From JBEIJQ01 sp040380145 (GTDB taxonomy: Bacteria; Bacteroidota; Bacteroidia; Chitinophagales; Saprospiraceae): DNA of 9,062 nt. The notes under the pieces are model-generated. The model did no database searches. It was given only the letters and a program-made list of their open reading frames with translations, and had not been told where the DNA came from. Positions 1-6,784 of this stretch are shown here, one piece after another (position 1 is the stretch's first letter; the number at the start of each line of letters is the position of its first letter). The translations under genes were made by a program, and so were the position numbers. The stretch lies in NCBI GenBank assembly GCA_040380145.1, contig JBEIJQ010000127.1, forward strand, positions 1-9,062. The letters are read 5' to 3'.

Positions 1-2678
1 CCGGTCGGCGACACGTTCACGGCGGCGCCGTTCTGTTGGAAGCCCCCCGCCGCGGTCCAAGTGTACGAAACATTGGGGTCGAGCGGAGAGGTGGCCGATA
101 GCAGGAGCTGTCCGCCGGCATAAACGGTATCCACGGGGCCGTTCGCGACATCGAGGCCGATCTCGATCACCTGTACATTGACGGAGGCCGAACCGGTACA
201 GCCGTTGGCATCGGTGGCGGTCACGGTGTAATCGCCGGCGGCGGAGGTTTGTACATCGTCCAGGGTTTCCGTGGCATCGGTGCCGGTGAACCCGGAGGGA
301 CCGCTCCAAGCAAAAGTGCTGCCCGCGGGGGCCGAGGCCTCCAAGGTCAGATCATCGCCCGTGCAGAGCGGAGCGTAGGCGATGAGCTGGGCGGTGATGG
401 CCGTGGCTTCCCCTACGGTGATGGCCGCAGTGGCCGAACAGCCGAAGTTGTTGGTCACCGTGGCGTTGTACACGCCGCCGCACAGATCGGCCAAAATGCC
501 GCCGGTGGCTCCGTTGGCCCATGTGAAGTCGAACGGCGCGGCGCCGTTTTGCAGGGTAATGGTGGCAAAGCCCGTGCAGCCGGGACCGCAGTCGCTGTCG
601 TCGCCCGCGATGATCTCCAGCAAAAGTTCGGATTCGCTGCGCATGACCGACGCCGAGGCAGTGGCGGTGCAGTTGCCGTTCAGGTCGGTCACCGTGACGG
701 CATAGGTGCCTGGGGCGATGCCGGTCAGATCTTCGGTGGTCTGCCCGTTGTCCCACGCGAAGGTGTAGTTGCCGGAGCCGTTGCCGACGGTCAGGTCGAT
801 GGCGGCGGCTTGGCTGCAGGTAGCATCGGTGGTGAGGACCGACGGCTGGGGCAGATTGGCGGGAGGCAGGACGAAGGTCGTGTCTTTGGAACAGTTGAGC
901 ACCAGGTCGGTCACGCTCAGGGTGAAGGTGCCGCCGTTGAGCGCGGTGATCGTCGAAGTGGTCTCACCGTTGCTCCACAAGAAGGAAAAATTGCCCGAGC
1001 CGCCGTTGATGGCCACCGAAATGCTGCCGTTGCTGCCCGCACAGGCCGGGGCGACGACGGTGGGAGCGAACCAATAGGGGCAGCAATCGGGGCCGATGGC
1101 CACGCGCACCGAATCGGAGGCGGAAACGCAGCCGGCGGTATCGGTGGCAAAAAGCGTGTAAGTGGTGGATGCCAGCGGGCAGGCCGCAGGGGCCAAAATC
1201 GAGGTGTCGCTGAGAGAGGGGGAAGCCTGCCAGGCAAAATTGGCCGGATAGCTGATCTCCGGATCATCGAAGGAAATGGACCAACCGAAGAGCGTTCCCG
1301 CGCCGAAACCCAGCAGGGTGTTGGAATTGACCACCAACTCCCAAAGCCCGTTGGCCGTGCAGCCGACCAGATCGTCGAAGGGTTCCGCGGGCGACCAGCC
1401 GCCGGTGTACGGGGCCTGGCCCAAACCGATCGGCGGACCGGCCGGCACGAAACAGGTGTTGAGGTAGCCGCCGGTGAGCGGATTTTGGGTGCCCGTGGTG
1501 GTGCCGGCAGGCACGAGCGCGATGCGGGTGCCGTCGGGGCATTGGAGGTACACGTTCAGGTCGCCGATGTCCGTTTGTCCGGGCACGGGAAAGATCACGG
1601 TCCCGAAATAAAAGAGCTGTTGGATGCAGACCTCGGTGATGGACCCGGGCAAAACGGTGTTCATGTTGAGGTCGGTGATGTTGATCCCGATGTTCGTTTC
1701 GCTGCCGAACGCATTGGCGATGGGCTGCAGTTCACCGTTGGAGTAGGTGGGCGTTTTGGCCGGGGAAACGAGGATATCGGCCTGGGCCTGCAGGTTGACG
1801 CACTGGCCAGGGCACACGCTGGTGTCCACGCCGGCGTTGAGGCGCACAGTCGGGTTGCGGACGTGCACCACCACGGAATCAATGCACAGAAAATTGCCGT
1901 TGGCCATTCCGACCCAGTAAGTAGTCGTGGTGGTCGGGCAAACCTGCGTTGGATTGAAGCCCGCGAATTCACCGGGCGGGTGGATAAAACCGTCGTGCTG
2001 CCAAAACAGCTGGTAAGTGGGATCGTTGAAGTAGATCTCCACATTGTCGAGGCCCCAGTGGTCGTAATCGGCGCCGGAGTCGTTGTCTTGGAACCAGCGC
2101 AGGATGGTGTTGGCGGTCAACGCTGCCGGGGGCAGGGTGAAGCACCAATTGTTCCAATTGATCAGCTGCGGATCTCCGCCGCCGTTGGGGTCGAAGTAAT
2201 GGATGTCCACCCAGGTGGTGCCGCCGTCGATGGAGTATTGCAGGAGCACCCCTTCGTCCGGTTCATCGGGTCCTTCGCAGGGAGCGTCCGCCGCATCGCC
2301 GGTCTGGGGGGCGAACAAGAGGTCGAAACAGACGGTCACGCCCGCGACGGCCTGAGAAAAATCATAGGGAAGGGTCTGCAGCACGCGGGGCACCCCGGTG
2401 TTGTTGCCCATCCAGATGTGGGGCGTACCGTCCACGCCGTTGGGGCTGCAGGGGTTGTTGAACAGGGCCTGGTTGGTATAGGCCCAACCGTTGGCCTGGC
2501 CGTTGTTGAAGGTTTCCGAAAAAACCTGTTGGCCCTGGCCTTCGCCGGCGGCGTACAAGGTCACGCACTGTCCGCAGACGATGGTGTCTTCGTAGATGAA
2601 GGCCTGGACTTCGCATTGGGCGAAAAGTCGGGTCGGCAGCAGGGAAACAAAAAGCAAAAAGGTTATAAAGAGGCGCAT
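1..2678 (-). CDS. Large secreted multidomain surface protein with reelin-like, P-domain and SprB-like repeats (C-terminus outside window)
   Basis: The frame is open from ATG at 2678 to the left edge, giving 892 codons with no stop. Residues 1-20 form a signal peptide (MRLF, hydrophobic core, then RLFA before QCEV), so the product is exported. Residues about 50-216 resemble a reelin/MAM-like beta-sandwich, with an SIDGGTTW Asp-box-like motif and a DHWGLDNVEI end. Residues about 222-300 look Ig-like. Residues about 325-471 match a proprotein-convertase P-domain (GDLNVYLQCPDGT, GLWELVV, GWSISFDD). Residues about 535-755 hold three SprB-like repeats of the form W-NG-TT, L-G-Y-V-VTD, GC. Residues about 760-892 are further Ig/PKD-like modules (FAWSGPSGFTG). 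Such proteins usually end in a type IX secretion sorting domain, which would lie outside the window. No peptidase domain is visible. Likely role: adhesion, gliding or matrix binding (inferred). A terminator lies 39 bp upstream. A poor -7 candidate (TATCTTGG, minus strand, 2706-2699) is the only promoter-like word seen. Confidence 0.9.
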   Translation of the reverse strand, partial: MRLFITFLLFVSLLPTRLFAQCEVQAFIYEDTIVCGQCVTLYAAGEGQGQQVFSETFNNGQANGWAYTNQALFNNPCSPNGVDGTPHIWMGNNTGVPRVLQTLPYDFSQAVAGVTVCFDLLFAPQTGDAADAPCEGPDEPDEGVLLQYSIDGGTTWVDIHYFDPNGGGDPQLINWNNWCFTLPPAALTANTILRWFQDNDSGADYDHWGLDNVEIYFNDPTYQLFWQHDGFIHPPGEFAGFNPTQVCPTTTTTYWVGMANGNFLCIDSVVVHVRNPTVRLNAGVDTSVCPGQCVNLQAQADILVSPAKTPTYSNGELQPIANAFGSETNIGINITDLNMNTVLPGSITEVCIQQLFYFGTVIFPVPGQTDIGDLNVYLQCPDGTRIALVPAGTTTGTQNPLTGGYLNTCFVPAGPPIGLGQAPYTGGWSPAEPFDDLVGCTANGLWELVVNSNTLLGFGAGTLFGWSISFDDPEISYPANFAWQASPSLSDTSILAPAACPLASTTYTLFATDTAGCVSASDSVRVAIGPDCCPYWFAPTVVAPACAGSNGSISVAINGGSGNFSFLWSNGETTSTITALNGGTFTLSVTDLVLNCSKDTTFVLPPANLPQPSVLTTDATCSQAAAIDLTVGNGSGNYTFAWDNGQTTEDLTGIAPGTYAVTVTDLNGNCTATASASVMRSESELLLEIIAGDDSDCGPGCTGFATITLQNGAAPFDFTWANGATGGILADLCGGVYNATVTNNFGCSATAAITVGEATAITAQLIAYAPLCTGDDLTLEASAPAGSTFAWSGPSGFTGTDATETLDDVQTSAAGDYTVTATDANGCTGSASVNVQVIEIGLDVANGPVDTVYAGGQLLLSATSPLDPNVSYTWTAAGGFQQNGAAVNVSPT

Positions 2679-2717
2679 CGGAGTGTTTTTTGGTGCTGCC
2701 AAGATAAGATTTTTTGC

Positions 2718-2754
2718 AAAAAAAACACCCCGCACCAAGGGAGGTGCGGGGTGT
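2718..2754 (-). terminator. Intrinsic terminator of rpsA
   Basis: A perfect 12-bp stem (2725-2736 with 2743-2754) encloses the six-base loop AAGGGA. On the minus strand it is followed by a run of eight T (2725-2718, the first of which also closes the stem). It begins about 20 bp after the rpsA stop codon and ends 39 bp before the next minus-strand gene. It should therefore insulate the surface protein gene from rpsA transcription. Confidence 0.93.
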
Positions 2755-2774
2755 ATGGGGGAGCGGAGGGAAGA

Positions 2775-4829
2775 TTACTCTTCCGAATCCTTTTGCTCTT
2801 CGGAAGCAGGGGCCCCTTCTTCGGGAGCGTTCATCTGCTCGCGGAGCTGCGAGAACACATTGAGTTCGCCCAAGGTCGCGCGTTCGACTTTGCCCTGGAC
2901 TTTTTTCACGTCTTCGCGCTCTTGCGTGCGGGTCTTGTCCTTGTCGCGCTTCTGCTCGTCCACGGCTTCCTTGCGGATATCCTCGAGGTAGCGGGTGTGG
3001 GAAACGAGGATGCGCTTGTCGTCGCGGCTGAACTCGAGTACCTTGAACATGAGGACTTCTTCCACCTTGGCCACGGAGTTGTCTTCCTTGCGGATGTGAC
3101 GGGCAGGTGCAAAGGCTTCCAGTCCGTAGGGCAGTTGCACCAGCGCGCCGCGATCGTCCACGCGGACGACGGTGGCCTCGTGGTAGGAACCGACCGGGAA
3201 CACATTTTCAAAGGTGTCCCAAGGATTCTCTTCGAGCTGCTTGTGTCCCAAGGAGAGTTTGCGGCTGATCGGGTCGATGTCGAGGATGACGACGTCGAGG
3301 CGTTGGCCGATCTTGGTGAACTCGGAGGGATGCGAGTAGCGCTTGGTCCAAGACAGATCGGAGATGTGGATCATGCCGCCGATGCCGTCCTCGAGTTCCA
3401 CGAATACACCGTACGGGGTGAGGTTTTTGACCAGACCGTTGTGGCGGCTGTTGCGCGGGAACTTGTTTTCGATGGTCGTCCAAGGATCGGGCGTCAGTTG
3501 CTTGATGCTGAGCGACATCTTGCGCTCCTCGCGGTCGATGGTGACCACTTTGGCGTCGATCTCGGAATTGATCTTGAAGAATTCGCGGGCGTTGATGGGC
3601 TGGTTGCTCCACGACACTTCCGACACGTGGATAAGACCTTCCACGCCGGGCATGATCTCGAGGAATGCACCGTAGTCTTCGATGTTGACGATGCGGCCCT
3701 TGACCACGGAGCCCTGCACGATGTCCTCGGGAAGGACTTTCCAGGGATGCGGCTGGAGCTGCTTGAGGCCGAGGGAGATGCGGCGCTTTTCGTCGTCGAA
3801 GTCCAACACCACGACATTGATCTTCTGGTTGAGCTGGAGCACGTCGCTGGGGTGTTTGACGCGGCCCCAGGAAATGTCGGTGATGTACAGGAGGCCGTCC
3901 ACGCCGCCGAGGTCGAGGAACGCCCCGAAGTCGGTGATGTTCTTGACGGTGCCCTCGAGCACTTGGCCCTGCTCCAACTTGGAGATGATCTCGGAGCGCT
4001 GCTGCTCGAGGTCGCTCTCGATGAGCGCCTTGTGCGAAACCACGGCGTTCTTGATGGTCTCGTTGATCTTGACCACCTTGAACTCCATCTGTTTGCCCAC
4101 ATACACGTCATAGTCCAAAATGGGCTTGATGTCGATCTGCGAACCGGGCAGGAAGGTTTCCAGGCCGTCGATATCGACGATCAGGCCACCTTTGGTCTTG
4201 CTGATGACCGTGCCGTTGAGCACGCGGCCTTCTTTGAAGGAGTTGACGATGTTGTCCCATGCACGGAGCAACTTGGCCTTGCGGCGCGAGAGCACCATTT
4301 GGCCGCGGCGGTCCTCACGGTTTTCCACATAGACCTCGACCGTTTCGCCGGGCAGAAGACCCGGGCGGTCGCGGAATTCCGAAAGGGGCACGATGCCGTC
4401 CGACTTGTAGTTGAGGTCGAGCATCACGTCGTGCGAACCGACGGAACTGACCCGGCCCTCGACGATTTCCAGCTCTTGGATGGAGTTGAGGGTGGCCTCG
4501 TAGATGGACAGGTACTTGTCGAATTCCGCTTGGGGATATTCGATGGTGTTGCGGCGCCCGATCGTCCAGTCGAAATCGTCGTGGGCGGTAGAGACCACTT
4601 CTTGGGCGGTTTCGAGCACGAGTTCATCCAGATCTTCTTCTTCGTGGGCAGGCTCTTCGCCCGCGCCGGCCGAATCGTTCAGCATGCTCTTGATAGAAGC
4701 GGTCGTCTCGACTGTGGTTTTTTCCACGGCGGTCTCGGTTTCTTCGATCGGTGCCGGTTGGGTTTCCAGGGTTTCGTTGCCCTGCTCCGAAGCCTGGTCC
4801 TCGGGAAGGTTTTCGAGGTGTTGATCCAT
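2775..4829 (-). CDS. rpsA: 30S ribosomal protein S1
   Basis: 684 residues, ATG to TAA. S1 binds mRNA at the small ribosomal subunit and helps unfold and position it for initiation. Six S1 (OB-fold) repeats are visible at about residues 122-184, 200-266, 287-355, 372-443, 461-528 and 546-611. The middle repeats carry the classic G-x-V-x-x-I/L-x-x-(F/Y)-G-(A/V)-F and (H/Y)-(V/I)-S-(D/E)-(V/L/I)-SW motifs, for example NITDFGAFLDL, HVSEVSW and HISDLSW. It is longer than the E. coli protein (557 residues). An acidic, low-complexity segment of about 85 residues precedes the first domain, and a charged tail (about 620-684) ends in EEQKDSEE. The start is supported by GAGGAA, 5 nt before the ATG, a Shine-Dalgarno-like sequence not seen before the other complete genes here. 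A perfect -7 promoter word lies 55 bp upstream and a strong terminator follows. The predicted leader holds two U8 tracts that may serve autoregulation. Confidence 0.97.
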   Translation of the reverse strand: MDQHLENLPEDQASEQGNETLETQPAPIEETETAVEKTTVETTASIKSMLNDSAGAGEEPAHEEEDLDELVLETAQEVVSTAHDDFDWTIGRRNTIEYPQAEFDKYLSIYEATLNSIQELEIVEGRVSSVGSHDVMLDLNYKSDGIVPLSEFRDRPGLLPGETVEVYVENREDRRGQMVLSRRKAKLLRAWDNIVNSFKEGRVLNGTVISKTKGGLIVDIDGLETFLPGSQIDIKPILDYDVYVGKQMEFKVVKINETIKNAVVSHKALIESDLEQQRSEIISKLEQGQVLEGTVKNITDFGAFLDLGGVDGLLYITDISWGRVKHPSDVLQLNQKINVVVLDFDDEKRRISLGLKQLQPHPWKVLPEDIVQGSVVKGRIVNIEDYGAFLEIMPGVEGLIHVSEVSWSNQPINAREFFKINSEIDAKVVTIDREERKMSLSIKQLTPDPWTTIENKFPRNSRHNGLVKNLTPYGVFVELEDGIGGMIHISDLSWTKRYSHPSEFTKIGQRLDVVILDIDPISRKLSLGHKQLEENPWDTFENVFPVGSYHEATVVRVDDRGALVQLPYGLEAFAPARHIRKEDNSVAKVEEVLMFKVLEFSRDDKRILVSHTRYLEDIRKEAVDEQKRDKDKTRTQEREDVKKVQGKVERATLGELNVFSQLREQMNAPEEGAPASEEQKDSEE

Positions 4830-4834
4830 TTGGA

Positions 4835-4840
4835 TTCCTC
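4835..4840 (-). promoter_or_regulatory. Shine-Dalgarno-like site of rpsA
   Basis: GAGGAA on the minus strand ends 5 nt before the rpsA ATG. Bacteroidota genes mostly lack such sites, and the other complete genes in this window have none that I can see. This site fixes the rpsA start. Confidence 0.6.
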
Positions 4841-4853
4841 AGTTTTGGTTGGT

Positions 4854-4879
4854 GAAAAAAAATGGTTAGAAAAAAAATG
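4854..4879 (-). repeat. Two identical U8 tracts in the rpsA leader
   Basis: CATTTTTTTTC occurs twice on the minus strand (4879-4869 and 4864-4854), an exact 11-nt direct repeat with a 15-nt period. Both copies lie between the predicted -7 element and the Shine-Dalgarno-like site, so they probably sit near the 5' end of the rpsA mRNA. S1 is known to prefer U-rich or A/U-rich single-stranded RNA and to repress its own mRNA in E. coli. A role as S1 binding sites is an inference. Confidence 0.5.
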
Positions 4880-4883
4880 CCCG

Positions 4884-4891
4884 CAAAGGTA
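4884..4891 (-). promoter_or_regulatory. Promoter -7 element of rpsA
   Basis: TACCTTTG on the minus strand is a perfect match to the Bacteroidota -7 consensus TAnnTTTG. It lies 55 bp before the ATG, which predicts a leader of about 45-50 nt. I see no clear TTG at the usual -33 distance. The upstream sequence is AT-rich, with A and T tracts. Confidence 0.65.
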
Positions 4892-5142
4892 ATCAAAAAA
4901 AGGTTTTTTTTTATCCTTTTTCCAAGAAAATCAGAAAAAAAGATGGACGTGCCAAAAGTCGGACTCGTGTCCGGACCAAGAGGAAAGCCCCTTCTCGGGG
5001 ACTCGGGAAAGGGCCTCGGCAATGACGCGAGCAGATCGGTGACCTCCGCGGTTGGGCACGACATCGCCCGTGTCGCTCCCTGTGTTTCGCCTCCCTTGGA
5101 AAATATAAGTCTATAAAAAAAGTAGGATAAATAGATTTTATA

Positions 5143-5150
5143 TACCTTTG
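5143..5150 (+). promoter_or_regulatory. Promoter -7 element of the YdhS-like gene
   Basis: TACCTTTG is a perfect TAnnTTTG match and is identical to the -7 word of divergent rpsA. It sits after a strongly AT-rich stretch (5100-5144) and predicts a leader of about 55-60 nt before the ATG at 5216. No good -33 TTG is seen. Confidence 0.6.
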
Positions 5151-5158
5151 TGGCGCAT

Positions 5159-5194
5159 GCCCCTCCAAAATGAGGTCCAAGGCGTTTTTTTTTT
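5159..5194 (+). promoter_or_regulatory. Possible leader hairpin with T10 tract (attenuator candidate)
   Basis: Downstream of the promoter, CCTC (5162-5165) pairs with GAGG (5172-5175) around a CAAAAT loop. An outer GCC/GGC pairing (5159-5161 with 5181-5183) adds three pairs across a five-base bulge. Ten T follow at 5185-5194, ending 21 bp before the ATG. The stem is weak, so read-through or only partial termination is likely. It could equally be an unstructured leader. Confidence 0.3.
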
Positions 5195-5215
5195 GTCAGA
5201 ACCCCTTGCTTGTCA

Positions 5216-6604
5216 ATGGAAAACACCAACAAAATCGCGATCGTGGGAGCCGGCTTGAGCGGAACGCTCGCGGCGCTCCAATTGCTTCGGGCCAACATCG
5301 GCGCGGAGATCTTTCTGTTCGAAAAAGCCCCGGCCCGTTTGCAAAAAGGCGTGGCCTACAGCGGGACCCTCCTCTATCAGCCGTTGAATGTCCCGGTCGG
5401 GCGGATGTCGCTGTTTTCGGACGATCCGAAGCATTTTTGGCGCTGGCTGCAGGACAACCGGGCGCGGTACGCCGATGAAGTGGACGAAGCCGACCTGGAG
5501 TCGTTCGTGAGCCGTCGCGCATACGGCGACTATGTCCGGGAATCGTTCCGGGAGGAAGCTGCCGACCGGGTGACGACGATCGTGGCGGAGGTGCGGGCGG
5601 TACGGCCCCACGCAGGGGGCTGCAGGATTTTTTACGGCGAGGGGCAGTCGCTCGATGTGGACCGGACGGTGTTGGCCTGGGGCAATCTGAGGCCCAAGTT
5701 GCCCTATCCGCTTTCCGAAACACCGGGCATCGTGGCCGATCCGTGGTCGGCGGGCCTGGCCGATCGGATCGCGCCCGACGACGATGTATTCTTGGTGGGC
5801 ACGGGCCTCACGATGGTCGATTGGGTCGTTTCGCTGGCCCTGAAAGGCCACCGCGGGCGGATCGTCGCCCTGTCGCGGCACGGCAAACTGCCGCGACCGC
5901 ACGCGCACCACGAAACCTGGCAGCCCCGAACGGAATGGCCCGATTCGTTGCCCGAACTGTTGCGCGCTTTCCGCGATGAGGCCCGCCGCGCCGAGGCAGA
6001 TGGGGTGGGGTGGATCAGTATGATGGACAACATACGCAGCGCCACGGCCCCGATCTGGCAGCGATTGCCATTGGAGGAGCGCCGGCGTTTCCTGCGCCAC
6101 CTCGCCACCCTGTGGGATGTGCACCGCCACCGGATGCCGGGCAAATCTTGGGCGCACTTGGAGGCCCTCCGCGAAAAAGGCATTTTCTCCGTGCTGGCGG
6201 GCCGCATCCGCGCTTGCCGCGCCCTCGAAGAGGGTTTTGAGATCGCCTACACGCCCCGACACGAAAAACAAGAACAGATCCTGACGGCCCGGCACATCAT
6301 CAATTGCACCGGCCCCGAGACGGACGTGTCGTTGATCCAAGATCCGCTGATCCGCGACCTGTACGCAGAGGGGCTGATCGGGCGCGATCCGCTGGGGCTG
6401 GGCCTTTTGGTGGACGATCAAGGACACCCCCTCCGCAGCGACGGCACCCCTTGGACGGAAGTGATCACGCTCGGTTCGCTCCGACGCGCACATCTCTGGG
6501 AAACCACGGCCCTGCGCGAAATCCGCGACCAGGCCGAGGAATTGGGGAGGACGGCCCACCAATGGGTCAAAAAGCAATTCGAAGAATCGGTCTCGGCGGA
6601 TTGA
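5216..6604 (+). CDS. FAD/NAD(P)-binding protein, YdhS/COG4529 type
   Basis: 462 residues from ATG. I prefer this start to TTG at 5210, because the Rossmann beta-strand IAIVGAGLSG follows directly, as is usual in the family. Residues 11-16 (GAGLSG) are the FAD dinucleotide-binding motif, with an acidic residue at the end of beta-2 (LFEK, about 34-37). A second nucleotide-binding motif follows (VGTGLTMVD, 194-202). Family hallmarks are ALSRHGKLPRPH (218-229), RRFLRHLATLWDVHRHRMP (290-308), INCTGPETD (362-370) and the C-terminal HLWETTALREIRDQA (426-440). The architecture fits the FAD_NAD_binding_9 group, cytoplasmic putative oxidoreductases whose substrate is generally unknown. No signal peptide or membrane segment is seen. 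It is divergent from rpsA with its own promoter. Family assignment is firm; reaction and substrate cannot be stated. Confidence 0.9.
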   Translation: MENTNKIAIVGAGLSGTLAALQLLRANIGAEIFLFEKAPARLQKGVAYSGTLLYQPLNVPVGRMSLFSDDPKHFWRWLQDNRARYADEVDEADLESFVSRRAYGDYVRESFREEAADRVTTIVAEVRAVRPHAGGCRIFYGEGQSLDVDRTVLAWGNLRPKLPYPLSETPGIVADPWSAGLADRIAPDDDVFLVGTGLTMVDWVVSLALKGHRGRIVALSRHGKLPRPHAHHETWQPRTEWPDSLPELLRAFRDEARRAEADGVGWISMMDNIRSATAPIWQRLPLEERRRFLRHLATLWDVHRHRMPGKSWAHLEALREKGIFSVLAGRIRACRALEEGFEIAYTPRHEKQEQILTARHIINCTGPETDVSLIQDPLIRDLYAEGLIGRDPLGLGLLVDDQGHPLRSDGTPWTEVITLGSLRRAHLWETTALREIRDQAEELGRTAHQWVKKQFEESVSAD

Positions 6605-6640
6605 TCCGGCCCAATAGGCAAAAAGGACGGACCAGCTCCA

Positions 6641-6657
6641 GTGCAGTCTATCTGCAC
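6641..6657 (+). terminator. Weak hairpin after the YdhS-like gene
   Basis: GTGCAG and CTGCAC form a perfect 6-bp stem with loop TCTAT, 36 bp after the stop codon. The following sequence (AGTATATATTTATG) is AT-rich but has no T run, so it is a poor intrinsic terminator. It may only be a 3' end structure. Confidence 0.35.
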
Positions 6658-6681
6658 AGTATATATTTATGATTTACAGAC

Positions 6682-6722
6682 TTTTCGATCATATGATAAA
6701 TGATTTTTCGGATGATCGAAAA
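6682..6722. repeat. 11-bp perfect inverted repeat upstream of the secreted protein gene
   Basis: TTTTCGATCAT (6682-6692) and ATGATCGAAAA (6712-6722) are exact inverse complements separated by 19 bp. A nested 8-bp inverted repeat, ATTTTTCG/CGAAAAAT (6703-6710 with 6717-6724), overlaps the right arm, so two alternative hairpins are possible. The right arm ends 18 bp before the -7 element at 6741, where the -33 region should be. It could be a regulator operator or a terminator structure of the preceding gene. Confidence 0.6.
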
Positions 6723-6740
6723 ATGATGTTGTGGGCGGGC

Positions 6741-6748
6741 TATATTTG
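6741..6748 (+). promoter_or_regulatory. Promoter -7 element of the small secreted protein gene
   Basis: TATATTTG is a perfect TAnnTTTG match, 36 bp before the ATG at 6785, giving a leader of about 30 nt. The -33 zone overlaps the right arm of the inverted repeat at 6712-6722. Because this word lies inside the longer GTG-initiated frame, it supports the downstream ATG as the true start. Confidence 0.6.
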
Positions 6749-6784
6749 TCCGAAATCCTTTTTTTCGCCCTCAACAAAAACTGT

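Larger units (their letters stand above)
4830..5215. other. Divergent intergenic region between rpsA and the flavoprotein gene
   Basis: 386 bp without a convincing gene. Both ends are AT-rich and hold the divergent promoters and leaders. The middle (about 4945-5099) is distinctly GC-rich, with small hairpins such as CGGAC-TCGT-GTCCG (4960-4973) and CCCC-TTCTC-GGGG (4988-5000). Its ends can pair distantly (CCAAG at 4976-4980 with CTTGG at 5095-5099). The open frames across it (for example 4862-5116 plus) have no protein-like character. The segment could be a structured RNA, a decayed gene or a plain spacer; I cannot assign it. Confidence 0.5.

Noticed and set aside
2699..2706. TATCTTGG on the minus strand as the promoter of the surface protein gene
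   Set aside because: It misses one of the conserved positions of TAnnTTTG and would give a leader of only about 15 nt. It is noted in the gene entry but not called as a feature.
249..4892. 1547-residue plus-strand open frame across the surface protein gene and rpsA
   Set aside because: It runs antisense to two well-supported genes, has a low-complexity G/A/V/R/H-rich sequence, and crosses the intergenic terminator. It is open because the minus-strand genes rarely use codons that would give stops in that frame.
4862..5116. 84-residue plus-strand frame and overlapping minus-strand frames in the divergent gap
   Set aside because: They run across promoter elements and A/T tracts and show no protein-like pattern.
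5210..5215. TTG start six bases upstream for the YdhS-like gene
   Set aside because: The ATG at 5216 lies directly before the Rossmann motif and needs no rare start codon.
5213..6577. 454-residue minus-strand open frame opposite the YdhS-like gene
   Set aside because: It is the antisense shadow of a gene with clear family motifs, and it has no recognisable motifs of its own.
6731..6784. GTG start giving a 160-residue version of the secreted protein
   Set aside because: A perfect -7 promoter word lies inside this extension, and the signal peptide begins properly at the ATG at 6785.
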